DNA of 37,766 nucleotides from a virus, in IMG/VR virus record IMGVR_UViG_3300031951_000521, positions 1 through 37,766 of that record; one strand, given 5' to 3'. Both the position numbers and the translations under genes were made by a program. Shown here piece after piece: positions 1-8,399 of the stretch. The notes below the pieces were generated by a model. That model was given only the letters and a program-made list of their open reading frames with translations. It was not told where the DNA came from and made no database searches. Every line of letters begins with the position of its first letter. The stretch's first letter is position 1.

Positions 1-1
1 T

Positions 2-106
2 GACAAGGTTGTAACTTCAACAGGAATAGAGTATACTATTGTACATCAGTATGATCGTGTGCCAGAATGGAAGAAAGTGATTGAGGCAAAATATGACGAC
101 AAATAG
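2..106 (+). CDS. C-terminal end of an unrecognised protein (5' partial)
   Basis: An open frame enters from the left edge and stops at TAG 104-106, giving about 34 residues that end in VIEAKYDDK. I do not recognise the family. It overlaps the methyltransferase start at 93 by 14 bases, so it is probably the previous gene of the same sugar-modification operon. The true start lies outside the window. Confidence 0.6.
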   Translation, partial: DKVVTSTGIEYTIVHQYDRVPEWKKVIEAKYDDK

Positions 107-773
107 AATTAAAGAATTATTTTGGGACTTAGAAAAGCCATCTACAAAATGGTCAGGTTACTTTGATGTTTATGAAAGACACCTAAAGAAGTTTGTAGGT
201 AAAGCACCACGCATCTTAGAAATCGGTGTGCTTGGTGGTGGTTCAATTGAAATGTGGCTAAAGTATTTTGGTCCTGATACTTCAGTTGTGGCAGTTGATA
301 TCAATGAAGAGTGTTTGAAATATGAATACAACGGTGATGTTAAAGTTGTGATGGGTGACCAAGGTGACGCTGCCTTCTGGTCAGAATTCTTGAAAACACA
401 AAACAATTTTGATATTGTGATTGATGACGGCTCTCATGTAATGAATCATCAAATCACTACATTGAACAGTGTATTTACACACATCAAAGAGGGTGGTGTT
501 TATATTTGTGAAGACACTCACACAAGTTATTGGCCACAGCCATGGGGTGGTGTATTCCGTGGTGCTGGCACATTTACTGAACACTGTAAGCGTGTGACAG
601 ATATTGTGAATCAACAACACTTTCAAGGCTCACCAATTTCTGATGAAGCACTTGCGGTGTATAACAATCTTTATTCTGTATCATTCTATAACAGCATGGT
701 CGTGATGGAAAAAGAACAACTGAAGACATTCGGCATTACAGACAACAAAGCAAATGTGGGGCGTGACCTATGA
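93..773 (+). CDS. Class I SAM-dependent O-methyltransferase, MycE/sugar-methyltransferase-like
   Basis: The 226-residue protein has a SAM-binding glycine motif ILEIGVLGGGS (residues 41-51), an acidic strand end VVAVDI (about 65-70), and the block VIDDGSH with HQ shortly after (109-120). That IDDGSH...HQ pattern followed by GGVYICEDTHTSYW is typical of metal-dependent sugar O-methyltransferases related to MycE and cephalosporin-hydroxylase-like proteins. A TTG at 81 would extend it by four residues; ATG 93 is preferred. It ends in an ATGA overlap with the next gene. In this context it probably methylates a sugar or cyclitol hydroxyl. The fold is well supported; the substrate is inferred. Confidence 0.82.
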   Translation: MTTNRIKELFWDLEKPSTKWSGYFDVYERHLKKFVGKAPRILEIGVLGGGSIEMWLKYFGPDTSVVAVDINEECLKYEYNGDVKVVMGDQGDAAFWSEFLKTQNNFDIVIDDGSHVMNHQITTLNSVFTHIKEGGVYICEDTHTSYWPQPWGGVFRGAGTFTEHCKRVTDIVNQQHFQGSPISDEALAVYNNLYSVSFYNSMVVMEKEQLKTFGITDNKANVGRDL

Positions 774-1483
774 AGATAGCACTCTGTATCTCTGGCCAAC
801 CAAGAATGTGGGAAAAAGGCTTTGAGTATCACAATCTAAACATTATCAAAAACAACGATGTAACTGTGTTTCTGCATTCGTGGGAAATGCCAGCAGAAGA
901 AATGCAAAATATTTCAGAGAAATATAATGCACATAGTTTCATCACATCACCAAATCCCACAATTGATTTATCAAAATACACAAACACACCGCCACCATCA
1001 CCAAACTGGAAAGTTAAAGATGGTCGCATGTCAACATGGGCGCAGATGTTTGCAATTTACGAATGTATGCGTACAAAGCGTGAGTATGAAGAATATCACA
1101 ACATGAAGTTTGATTGGGTTGTTCGTTCACGGTTTGATTTTGCAATTAATGCTCGTATTCCTTTTGACACATTGAATCCGAACAAACTATACATTCCAAA
1201 CTGTCGTATGTCACCTAATCGTGATTTTGGTAATGATCAGTTTGCGTTTTCATCCTCAGAAAACATGGACAAGTATTCATATGCATATCAACACTATGAT
1301 GAATTCTACAATAATGGTGTGCAGTTCATGATGGAAGACTTTATGAGTGCCAACTGGAAACGATACGGTCTTGTTGGTGAAAATCTAGTATACTGTGATG
1401 TCAATCATCCATTCTCACCTGGTGAGTATAATGGCACATGGCATTCACTGTTACGAAATGATATGGAAGAATGGTTGAAATGA
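770..1483 (+). CDS. Glycosyltransferase-like protein (ALCISGQPR family)
   Basis: The 237-residue protein opens with KIALCISGQPR, a signature I associate with GT-A-like or nucleotide-diphospho-sugar transferase-like proteins found in phages, giant viruses and polysaccharide loci. A central WVVRSRFDFAIN segment carries an acidic residue in the place where a DxD-type metal site often lies, and the motif NDQFAFSSSENM follows. Start ATG 770 overlaps the upstream stop (ATGA), and the stop overlaps the next start at 1480. I infer that it transfers the activated product of the neighbouring enzymes to a glycan or protein. The acceptor is unknown and activity is not proven. Confidence 0.6.
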   Translation: MKIALCISGQPRMWEKGFEYHNLNIIKNNDVTVFLHSWEMPAEEMQNISEKYNAHSFITSPNPTIDLSKYTNTPPPSPNWKVKDGRMSTWAQMFAIYECMRTKREYEEYHNMKFDWVVRSRFDFAINARIPFDTLNPNKLYIPNCRMSPNRDFGNDQFAFSSSENMDKYSYAYQHYDEFYNNGVQFMMEDFMSANWKRYGLVGENLVYCDVNHPFSPGEYNGTWHSLLRNDMEEWLK

Positions 1484-2202
1484 ATCTCATAATCTGTATG
1501 GCGGGATATAACACCCGTTTTCATGATGTTGGCTTTGACATACCAAAATATCTTTTGCCTTGGAATGACAAGACAATCATATATGATATTTTGAAGAATC
1601 TTGGTTGGGTTACACAACTGATTCTTGTGGCCAATAAAAGAGACATTTATTTCAAAGATCAACTTGTTGAAGCAATCAAACCACTTGGTTGGAATGAAAG
1701 CAATATTCTATACATTGGTGACACAAAAGGCCAAGCACACACAGCAGCAATTGGTATTGAACAACTGAACAACAAATATTTACCAACGTTCGTACACAAT
1801 GCAGATACAATTATTAAAGGTCGTCGTATAGATTTTATTGCTGATGACTTAACCGCAAAGCATGATGCATATATTGATGTTTTTGTGGGCAACTCACCAA
1901 AGTATTCTTATGTTCGTGCATTTGAAAATACGGTAATTGAAATTGTAGAAAAGAAACAAATCTCACCGTATGCATCATCAGGCTTCTATGGTTTCCTGAC
2001 GGGTCATCTTTATCTAGAATATTATAACAAGTTAGCCGAAAAAGATGGTGAATTATATATTGCAGATGTGATACAAAGTATGATACAATCTAATAAACAA
2101 GTATTCATGAATCCTCTTGGTAGTAACCAAGAAACGATTGTTTTAGGCAGTCCTCAAGAATACGGAATTGAGATAGCAAGGCAAACATTAGGTGCAAAAT
2201 GA
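1480..2202 (+). CDS. Sugar/cyclitol-phosphate nucleotidyltransferase
   Basis: The N-terminus MNLIICMAGYNTRF followed by PKYLLP (residues 1-27) is the nucleotide-binding signature of NDP-sugar pyrophosphorylases (AGxxxRF, then PK about nine residues on). NADTII near residue 110 supplies the expected metal-binding Asp. At 240 residues it is a short, single-domain version without the left-handed helix domain of GlmU or GlgC enzymes. ATG 1480 forms an ATGA overlap with the upstream stop and is preferred to ATG 1471. The enzyme should join a sugar-like 1-phosphate to an NTP. Which nucleotide and which sugar cannot be read from sequence; its neighbours suggest a C7 cyclitol phosphate. Confidence 0.75.
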   Translation: MNLIICMAGYNTRFHDVGFDIPKYLLPWNDKTIIYDILKNLGWVTQLILVANKRDIYFKDQLVEAIKPLGWNESNILYIGDTKGQAHTAAIGIEQLNNKYLPTFVHNADTIIKGRRIDFIADDLTAKHDAYIDVFVGNSPKYSYVRAFENTVIEIVEKKQISPYASSGFYGFLTGHLYLEYYNKLAEKDGELYIADVIQSMIQSNKQVFMNPLGSNQETIVLGSPQEYGIEIARQTLGAK

Positions 2203-3152
2203 AAACTATATCATTGAAAGGTGGCTCACTCAGTAGAACTTACTGGCTACCAGATGAGAAGATCGTTCGTAAAGAAATTTCACGCATAGAAAATCGTGAA
2301 TATGGTTTTATGCGTTGGTATTCTCAGTTAAAGAAATTACAAGAATACAATACACTATATCCTGGCTTGTTTCCTAAAGTTGTGAATGTAGATTCAAACA
2401 AAACAACTGCATGGTTTGATTTAGAATACCTTGAAGGTTTTCGTGACATCAAAAGCATTCTCAGCAAAGACATATTGAGTGAAGATCAAATCTTCAGAAT
2501 GAGCCAAGCGGTTTGGAAAGGTTTGAATACTCTTCATTCAATTAAAAAAGAACCTATTCCTGGTGCGCCAAGACTTTATTTTGATGAAGAGATTGATCAG
2601 AAGATTGCTGATGCAATAAGTCTGCCATCATTCAAAGACTTCTTTTATCGTGGCACATATGGTTTCAACGGAGACCTTATTGTAGGTATTGGTGGTTATC
2701 TTCAAGTTTTGCAAGAATACTTTGCAGAATTGGAAAACGATGATGAGTGTAATATTCATGGTAATCCCACACTTGAAAACATCATGTATTCATTTGAAGA
2801 AGATCGTGTAGTTTTTATTGATACATATGATGAAAGTATGTGGAACACCAAGTATCTTGATTATGCACAAGTGCTTCAGTGTTCACGTAGTCACTATGGT
2901 TTCATCAACGACCGTGATGTTCGTGTTATAGGAATTGATCTGTTCAATCCTCATGGCGGCACAGAACACTTTGACACGTTCAACAAACACTTTATCTCTG
3001 AGTTGCCAGAAGATAAAATGAAACTCATAGATATACTAGAAGCATCACAGTTCATTCGTATGCTACCATTTAAGTTGATTGCGGGTGATATCAACAAAGC
3101 CAAGTATTTTTATGTTCATGCATGTAAATTGTTTAGTAAGGCGATGAAATGA
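2199..3152 (+). CDS. APH/choline-kinase-like small-molecule kinase with altered catalytic loop
   Basis: The 317-residue protein follows the layout of aminoglycoside/choline kinases: glycine-containing first strand (KGGSLSRTYW, 7-16), a lysine in VRKEI (about 25), hinge DLEYLEGF, catalytic loop IHGNPTLENIMY (186-197) and a DFG-equivalent IDTYDE (207-212). In active relatives the loop is usually HGD, whereas here it is HGN, so the catalytic Asp appears replaced by Asn. The second metal-binding residue Asn194 and Asp208 are kept. It may be an active variant or a degraded kinase. It lies between the nucleotidyltransferase and the cyclase with 4-base overlaps on both sides, which suits a kinase making the phosphate that is then activated. 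Confidence 0.68.
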   Translation: MKTISLKGGSLSRTYWLPDEKIVRKEISRIENREYGFMRWYSQLKKLQEYNTLYPGLFPKVVNVDSNKTTAWFDLEYLEGFRDIKSILSKDILSEDQIFRMSQAVWKGLNTLHSIKKEPIPGAPRLYFDEEIDQKIADAISLPSFKDFFYRGTYGFNGDLIVGIGGYLQVLQEYFAELENDDECNIHGNPTLENIMYSFEEDRVVFIDTYDESMWNTKYLDYAQVLQCSRSHYGFINDRDVRVIGIDLFNPHGGTEHFDTFNKHFISELPEDKMKLIDILEASQFIRMLPFKLIAGDINKAKYFYVHACKLFSKAMK

Positions 3153-4285
3153 GTTTAGACTTTATGATGGATTATGACAAGTTCAAACGAACTTGGTCAG
3201 TTAAAACAGAACTACCAGTAGAATTCAAACTTACATACTCTGCTGACATCTTTAGCCCAAGCAATCAAGATATTGTAAACATCACGAATAGTGAGCGTAG
3301 AATTATCGTGATTGATTCTGAAGTACATGATTTATACAAAGATAGTATCGCAGCATATTTTGGTGCAGTCAAGTTGAGTTGTAAAATACTTTGCGTAGAC
3401 TGCAAAGAAGAAAATAAGAATTGGAAAAATGTTGATCGTATTTTGGACTTTTTTGAACAATATGGAGTGTTACGCCGTGAACCTATTATCGCAATTGGCG
3501 GAGGTGTTCTGCTGGACATTGTTGGCTTTGCTTGTAGCATATACCGTCGTGGAATTCCCTACGTTAAAATTCCCACAACACTTCTTGCCATCGTTGACGC
3601 TTCTGTAGGCTCTAAAGTTGGAGTCAATCATCTAGGCAGACGCAATCGTATCGGTGCGTACTATCCACCACTTGCAACATACATTGATAAAAAGTTTATC
3701 AAGACGCAAAGTGAACGTGAGATTGTAAATGGCATTGCAGAAATATTCAAACTTGCAGTTATCAAATCACCAGAACTTTTTCATCTGCTAGAAGAGAATG
3801 CAGAGATACTGATTGATGAAAAGTTTCAATATGGTGCGGTGCCAGTTCGTGTAATCAATCTTGCTATCACAGACATGATTGCAGAACTTGGACCGAATCT
3901 ATGGGAAAAACGATTAGACCGTTGCGTAGATTTTGGTCACACATTCAGTCCTGTAATTGAGATGTCTAATATACCAGAGTTGTTGCATGGTGAAGCAGTA
4001 GCATTAGATTGTTTGTATAGTTCGTGTATCTCATTCATTCGTGGCTACATTGACACAGTTCAATTGAAACGAATCTTTGGTGTTGCAAAAAGATTGAAAC
4101 TGAAAACATTTCATAAAGACTTTACCAATATGAAGTATTTGTTGGAGAGTCTACGTGATGCAACTAAACACCGTAACGGCAATCAATATGCACCACTGCC
4201 TATTGCAATTGGTAACTATAAGATTGTGAATGATGTTACTGAAGATGAAATGAAACTTGCGATTGATGTTTTTGAGGAGATGTGA
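3149..4285 (+). CDS. Sedoheptulose-7-phosphate cyclase, 2-epi-5-epi-valiolone synthase-like (3-dehydroquinate synthase superfamily)
   Basis: The 378-residue protein has the NAD-binding stretch REPIIAIGGGVLLDIVGF (110-127), then ACSIYRRGIPYVKIPTT and DASVGSKVGVNHLGRRNRIG (128-169), and the metal/active-site region PNLWEKRLDRCVDFGHTFSP (249-268) with LHGEAV (279-284). The blocks ACS-YRRG-PYV, NLWE, GHTFSP and the late HRNG...PLPIAIG...VNDVT match EEVS enzymes such as ValA/AcbC as I remember them. Dehydroquinate synthases instead have N-LGHTFGH at that place; here the Asn is Asp and the second His is Pro. EEVS turns sedoheptulose 7-phosphate into 2-epi-5-epi-valiolone using NAD+ and a divalent metal. 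Other cyclases of the superfamily remain possible. Confidence 0.85.
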   Translation: MSLDFMMDYDKFKRTWSVKTELPVEFKLTYSADIFSPSNQDIVNITNSERRIIVIDSEVHDLYKDSIAAYFGAVKLSCKILCVDCKEENKNWKNVDRILDFFEQYGVLRREPIIAIGGGVLLDIVGFACSIYRRGIPYVKIPTTLLAIVDASVGSKVGVNHLGRRNRIGAYYPPLATYIDKKFIKTQSEREIVNGIAEIFKLAVIKSPELFHLLEENAEILIDEKFQYGAVPVRVINLAITDMIAELGPNLWEKRLDRCVDFGHTFSPVIEMSNIPELLHGEAVALDCLYSSCISFIRGYIDTVQLKRIFGVAKRLKLKTFHKDFTNMKYLLESLRDATKHRNGNQYAPLPIAIGNYKIVNDVTEDEMKLAIDVFEEM

Positions 4286-4956
4286 TGCGTAAAGTTGCCG
4301 TGGTTACAGGATGTAGTTATGGCCTTGGCCATGATATTGCAGATAGGCTGATTGATGAAGGTTATTTCGTGTATGGTCTTTCACGCACAAAACCACCAGT
4401 AAAACTATTTTCTGCACCGGATACATTTCAGTGGATAGAATGTGATATCTCAAAGTCAGATCAAGTTAAAGCCGCATTTGAAAGAATTGGCACATACATT
4501 GATGTGCTTGTAAACAATGCGGGTATATATGAGTGGGGGCGTTTCAAAAGTTATTTTACAGTTGAAAAGATAGATCAAATTATTGATTTGAACGTTAAAG
4601 GCACAATGTATGTGACACTGCAAGCACTCAAGTTAATGAACAAAGGTAGTAATATTATCTTCATTAACTCTGTAGCAGGTCTTAAAGAGATGGAATGGGA
4701 AGCAGTTTACTCGGCATCTAAACATGCTATTACTGCATTTGCTGGTGCGTTGGGCTCTGAACTGCATACACAAATGAATGAGATTCGTGTGACAAGTATT
4801 CATCCTGGTGGTATCAAAACACCAATGCAAGATAAACATACTTCTAAAGATAAAATGTTAGATACAAAGGAAATTACTAACACAATAGTTCATGTATTGA
4901 ATTCTAAAGCAACATACAAAACAATTAAATTATTTTCGGAGTTTGAATGGCACTGA
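4285..4956 (+). CDS. Short-chain dehydrogenase/reductase (SDR)
   Basis: This is a classical SDR of 223 residues: cofactor motif TGCSYGLG (8-15), NNAG (77-80), Ser near 129, and the catalytic YSASK (142-146) followed by the HPGGIKTPM loop. Arg34 in GLSRTK suggests NADP(H) rather than NAD(H), as an inference. The start is ATG 4285, in TGATG with the cyclase stop; GAGGAG at 4274-4279 is five bases from it but only two from the alternative GTG 4282. It probably reduces or oxidises a ring carbonyl/hydroxyl on the product of the upstream cyclase. The SDR fold is near certain; the substrate is inferred from context. Confidence 0.85.
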   Translation: MRKVAVVTGCSYGLGHDIADRLIDEGYFVYGLSRTKPPVKLFSAPDTFQWIECDISKSDQVKAAFERIGTYIDVLVNNAGIYEWGRFKSYFTVEKIDQIIDLNVKGTMYVTLQALKLMNKGSNIIFINSVAGLKEMEWEAVYSASKHAITAFAGALGSELHTQMNEIRVTSIHPGGIKTPMQDKHTSKDKMLDTKEITNTIVHVLNSKATYKTIKLFSEFEWH

Positions 4957-5654
4957 TACCTGATCGCAAACTTTTTATTGTAACTTCAGCACTCAACACA
5001 GACATGGGTGAAATTAAACGTGAAGAACGATTAGAACAAACTATAGACGGATTACAATTATTAAGAGAAAAAGTACCTGACGCTATTGTTTTATTCGTTG
5101 ATGGTTCACCACACAAAGTTGAAGAAGAAAAAATCAAAATCATTTCAGACTGTGTTGATTTTGTAGCCGACTTTTCCAGTGATGAAATGATTAGTACATT
5201 TGCAGTTAATCATCGCAAAAGTGAGGCTGAAAGCACTTTATTGATGAAAACTCTTCTGCTTCTAAAACAAGAACCACATCTGGCCAAGATTATGTTGTCT
5301 GTAAATAGAGTCTTTAAATTGTCAGGTAGAACAGATTTGTTGAATTCTTTTGATATTCACGAACATGATCACTTTGGTAAATATGTGTTCAAGAAAAGAA
5401 TACCAACATGGTTAACCGACAGTCGTAAGGAGTTTGCAACAAATCTTCTTATTACCAGAATGTATTCTTTCTGTCCGTCTTTGATAGACAATTATCTAGA
5501 ATCTTTACGACAAATCATTACGGTAACAAATCAGACTAGAATTGACACGGAACATGCTCACTTTCTTGTGCTAAACAAAGAAATTCTAGTTGAATTGGAT
5601 CAAATTCATTGTCAAGGGACCGTGGCCACCACAAACACGCTAGAAGTTTACTAA
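4947..5654 (+). CDS. Conserved unknown protein at the end of the sugar cassette
   Basis: The protein has 235 residues, starts inside the end of the SDR gene and is not assigned to a family I can name. Visible features are an N-terminal strand KLFIVTSALNT, a second strand AIVLFVDGSP near 47-56, and FKLSGRTDL near residue 129, then YVFKKRIPTW. Alternating strands and helices with an SGR-D element recall small GT-A-like proteins of viral sugar cassettes, but no clear catalytic motif is visible. It ends the cassette; the late promoter and the virion genes follow directly. A role as glycosyltransferase is a guess. Confidence 0.55.
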   Translation: MALIPDRKLFIVTSALNTDMGEIKREERLEQTIDGLQLLREKVPDAIVLFVDGSPHKVEEEKIKIISDCVDFVADFSSDEMISTFAVNHRKSEAESTLLMKTLLLLKQEPHLAKIMLSVNRVFKLSGRTDLLNSFDIHEHDHFGKYVFKKRIPTWLTDSRKEFATNLLITRMYSFCPSLIDNYLESLRQIITVTNQTRIDTEHAHFLVLNKEILVELDQIHCQGTVATTNTLEVY

Positions 5655-5664
5655 ATACTAAATA
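5650..5664 (+). promoter_or_regulatory. Tandem T4-type late promoter octamers
   Basis: Two overlapping copies of ACTAAATA lie at 5650-5657 and 5657-5664, just after the stop of the sugar cassette and 33 bases before the 900-residue virion-type gene. The TAAATA core is that of T4-type late promoters (TATAAATA), and cyanophages use a similar NATAAATA motif. Similar octamers occur before other late genes in this window. Confidence 0.6.
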
Positions 5665-5696
5665 ACAGAAACAACTGCCGCAGAGGTAGAGGGATT

Positions 5697-8399
5697 ATGA
5701 AATTTAGAGATTTTCTACGTGAACAGAAAGAGAAACATGCCGTCCTAGCATTTGGTCGCATGAATCCGATTACAAACGGTCACGAAAAACTAGTCAATAA
5801 AGTCAAAGAGATCGCCGATAAAGTTGGCGGCTCACATCATATCGTTCTGTCACATTCACAGGACGCCAAGAAGAATCCCCTTACAGCAGATCAAAAAGTC
5901 AAACATGCCAAGAGAGCATTTTCTGGCACGAATTTCACAGCAGCATCTAAAGAAAAACCAACATTCTTTGACCATGCCGAAGCATTACACAAGAAGGGTG
6001 TAACACATCTTCACATGGTTGGTGGTTCTGACCGCACAGAAGAATATCACAGACTGCTACACAAGTACAATGGCACACATGAAGGTGCCCGTTTCAACTT
6101 CAAAGAAATCAAAGTACACTCAGCAGGTGAACGTGATCCTGATGCTGAAGGTGTAACTGGCATTTCTGCTTCTAAAATGCGTGAACACGCAAAGAGTGGC
6201 GATCTTGATTCATTCAAGAAAGGCGCACCATCATCAATGTCTCATGCTCATGTCAAGCAAATGTTCAATGATGTACGTAAAGGTATGAGACTTCACGAAG
6301 AAATCATTCGTGAGGGTGTACACGACAAAGGTATTTTCAAAGCAGTATTTCTAGGTGGTGGTCCTGGTTCAGGCAAAGACTATGTGTTAAGCAAGACACT
6401 AGATGGTCATGGTCTAACAGAAATCAATTCTGATAAAGCACTTGAGTATCTGATGGACAAAGAAAACCTTGATAAGAAGATGCCAGAGAATGAAGAATCA
6501 CAACGTAATGCTGTTCGTAAAAGAGCAAAGAACGTTACAGAATTGCGTCAACGTTTAGCACTTCATGGTCGTAATGGATTGATCATCAATGGTACTGGTG
6601 ATGATCCAGAAAAGTATGCCAAGATCAAAGAGATGCTTGAGAAGTTAGGCTATGAAACATCCATGGTCATGGTCAATACAGCAGACGAAGTATCAAAAGA
6701 AAGAAACATTGAACGTGGTCAACGTGGTGGTCGTACAGTGCCAGAAGACATTCGTAAAGAGAAATGGGAATCTGTACAAGCAGCACGACCAATGTTTGGT
6801 AAACTATTTCGTGACAACTATGTTGAGTTTGATAATTCAGAAGATTTGCGTACAGCAGCACCGGAAGTTGTAGAAGCAAAGACAAAAGAACTTGATGGCA
6901 TTTTTAAAAACATGCAAAAGTTCGTCGGCAAGCCACCGAAGAATGATTTGGCAAAAGGTTGGATTGCTACAGAGTTGGGTAAGAAAGATACTGCACCGAT
7001 TCGTACTGATATGAAACCACATGCCGATGCTGGCACACATGAAGATATGTCCAAGATGGGTCTAGAGTATTATGGCTTTGGCCGTTATGGTAAAGACGGC
7101 AAAGTTACACATCGTTCAGTGCATGGTAGTTTAGTGCCGGTAGAGAAAATTGCAAAGACTGTTGAGACACATCAAAACAAAATGGCCAAGATGAATGAAG
7201 CAGTCACAGTATCAGTTACAGGTGATACAGTAGAAGAAGTCACACGCACACTTCGTTTGCTCAAGTCAGATGAAGAAGAGATGACAGAGGAAGAAGAAGT
7301 AAACACAATGTCTGATGCTGGTGCTTACAATCTACTGACATTAGGTAGAGGTATGATTAAAGAAGATTTACGTAAGTGGTTTAGTAAAACTGATCCAGAA
7401 GGTGGCTGGAAGCGCATCAATAGCAAAGGTGAAGCAATTGGTCCTTGCGCCAGAGAACCAGGTGAAGCAAAACCAAAATGTATGTCAAACGAAAAGAGAG
7501 CATCACTATCTAAGAAAGAACGTGCTGCTGCCGTGGCTTCAAAACGCCGCCATGATCCTAATCCAGAACGCAAGGGTGAGCCAATCAATGTTTCAAACTA
7601 TGGCAAAGGTAAGATCAGTGAAGCGGCATATGAAGGTAACATTGGCATGATGGAAGTCATGAAGTTTCATCAGAAGGCTACACCAGAACAGAAGAAAAAA
7701 TTCAAAGAACATCTTGCGAACAAGAATCACAAAGAAGCATGGAAAATGATTCAACATGTTTCTGGCACAAAGTTAATTGGTAAACAGTTTGAAGAAACGC
7801 AAAAGAAACAGAAGTTATTGACAGACAAGAACGGTAAGACAAGATTGTTTTACATTCGTGGTTCAGCAGCAAAAGAAGCACACCAAAAAAATGGCACAGT
7901 AGCAAAAGTTGGTAACAGATACGTTGTTAAATTAAAAGAGGACTTGCATGAAATACATTCACCTGATCATTCTGCGATTGAAGCACTTTATGGACAGAAT
8001 AGTTCCACCCCGTCAGCCCAACAACTCGGTAAGGTTAGAACCGGTACTGGAAGAAAAGAACGACCAGCCCTTGACAAACCCGTTGCCGAAGGAAGAAGAA
8101 CCATCAGCCTTGCCACCATCAAAGAAAACTTCCAGAAGAAAGCCGAAGAAAGAGAAATAATTTCTGAGATTGACAGAGGCATTGAACCTGGTATTTCAAT
8201 GGCAGGTGCTGGTGAATCTCCTGCTAGAGACATGGGTGAGAAGTTGAGTAAAAAGGGTAAAGCAACACAAGTTGTGCCTAAGAATATTAGTGAACTTACT
8301 GGTGATGAAACGACAGCATCAATTGGTGATCAAAAAGAAGATGAATTGAAGAAAAAAGGTATCTCACTTATAACATTTAAAAAGAGAAACTACGTATGA
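5697..8399 (+). CDS. Nucleotidyltransferase/P-loop kinase fusion, virion-associated modular protein
   Basis: This 900-residue protein opens with MKFRDFLREQ, resembling the T4 capsid-targeting sequence. Residues about 14-195 form a cytidylyltransferase-like domain: VLAFGRMNPITNGHE (HxGH-like NGHE), MVGGSDR and ISASKMR. A P-loop kinase-like domain follows with GGGPGSGKD (220-228), an Asp in INSDKA and an RNIERGQRGGR lid-like segment. Residues about 555-640 (CAREPGEAKPKC, then a basic SKKERAAAVASKRR stretch) resemble a domain I remember as DUF6321 from T4-like cyanophages. The tail is linker-rich. NadR also joins nucleotidyltransferase and kinase domains, but length and context differ. A late promoter lies upstream. 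Domains are clear, the biological role is not. Confidence 0.75.
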   Translation: MKFRDFLREQKEKHAVLAFGRMNPITNGHEKLVNKVKEIADKVGGSHHIVLSHSQDAKKNPLTADQKVKHAKRAFSGTNFTAASKEKPTFFDHAEALHKKGVTHLHMVGGSDRTEEYHRLLHKYNGTHEGARFNFKEIKVHSAGERDPDAEGVTGISASKMREHAKSGDLDSFKKGAPSSMSHAHVKQMFNDVRKGMRLHEEIIREGVHDKGIFKAVFLGGGPGSGKDYVLSKTLDGHGLTEINSDKALEYLMDKENLDKKMPENEESQRNAVRKRAKNVTELRQRLALHGRNGLIINGTGDDPEKYAKIKEMLEKLGYETSMVMVNTADEVSKERNIERGQRGGRTVPEDIRKEKWESVQAARPMFGKLFRDNYVEFDNSEDLRTAAPEVVEAKTKELDGIFKNMQKFVGKPPKNDLAKGWIATELGKKDTAPIRTDMKPHADAGTHEDMSKMGLEYYGFGRYGKDGKVTHRSVHGSLVPVEKIAKTVETHQNKMAKMNEAVTVSVTGDTVEEVTRTLRLLKSDEEEMTEEEEVNTMSDAGAYNLLTLGRGMIKEDLRKWFSKTDPEGGWKRINSKGEAIGPCAREPGEAKPKCMSNEKRASLSKKERAAAVASKRRHDPNPERKGEPINVSNYGKGKISEAAYEGNIGMMEVMKFHQKATPEQKKKFKEHLANKNHKEAWKMIQHVSGTKLIGKQFEETQKKQKLLTDKNGKTRLFYIRGSAAKEAHQKNGTVAKVGNRYVVKLKEDLHEIHSPDHSAIEALYGQNSSTPSAQQLGKVRTGTGRKERPALDKPVAEGRRTISLATIKENFQKKAEEREIISEIDRGIEPGISMAGAGESPARDMGEKLSKKGKATQVVPKNISELTGDETTASIGDQKEDELKKKGISLITFKKRNYV

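Noticed and set aside
3149-4285. 3-dehydroquinate synthase (AroB)
   Set aside because: The GHTFSP and NLWE blocks and the sugar-cassette context fit an EEVS-type cyclase better than a shikimate-pathway enzyme.
5697-6850. NadR (NMN adenylyltransferase plus ribosylnicotinamide kinase)
   Set aside because: The domain order is similar, but the protein is far longer, the kinase part differs and the position is among virion genes; the name would claim too much.
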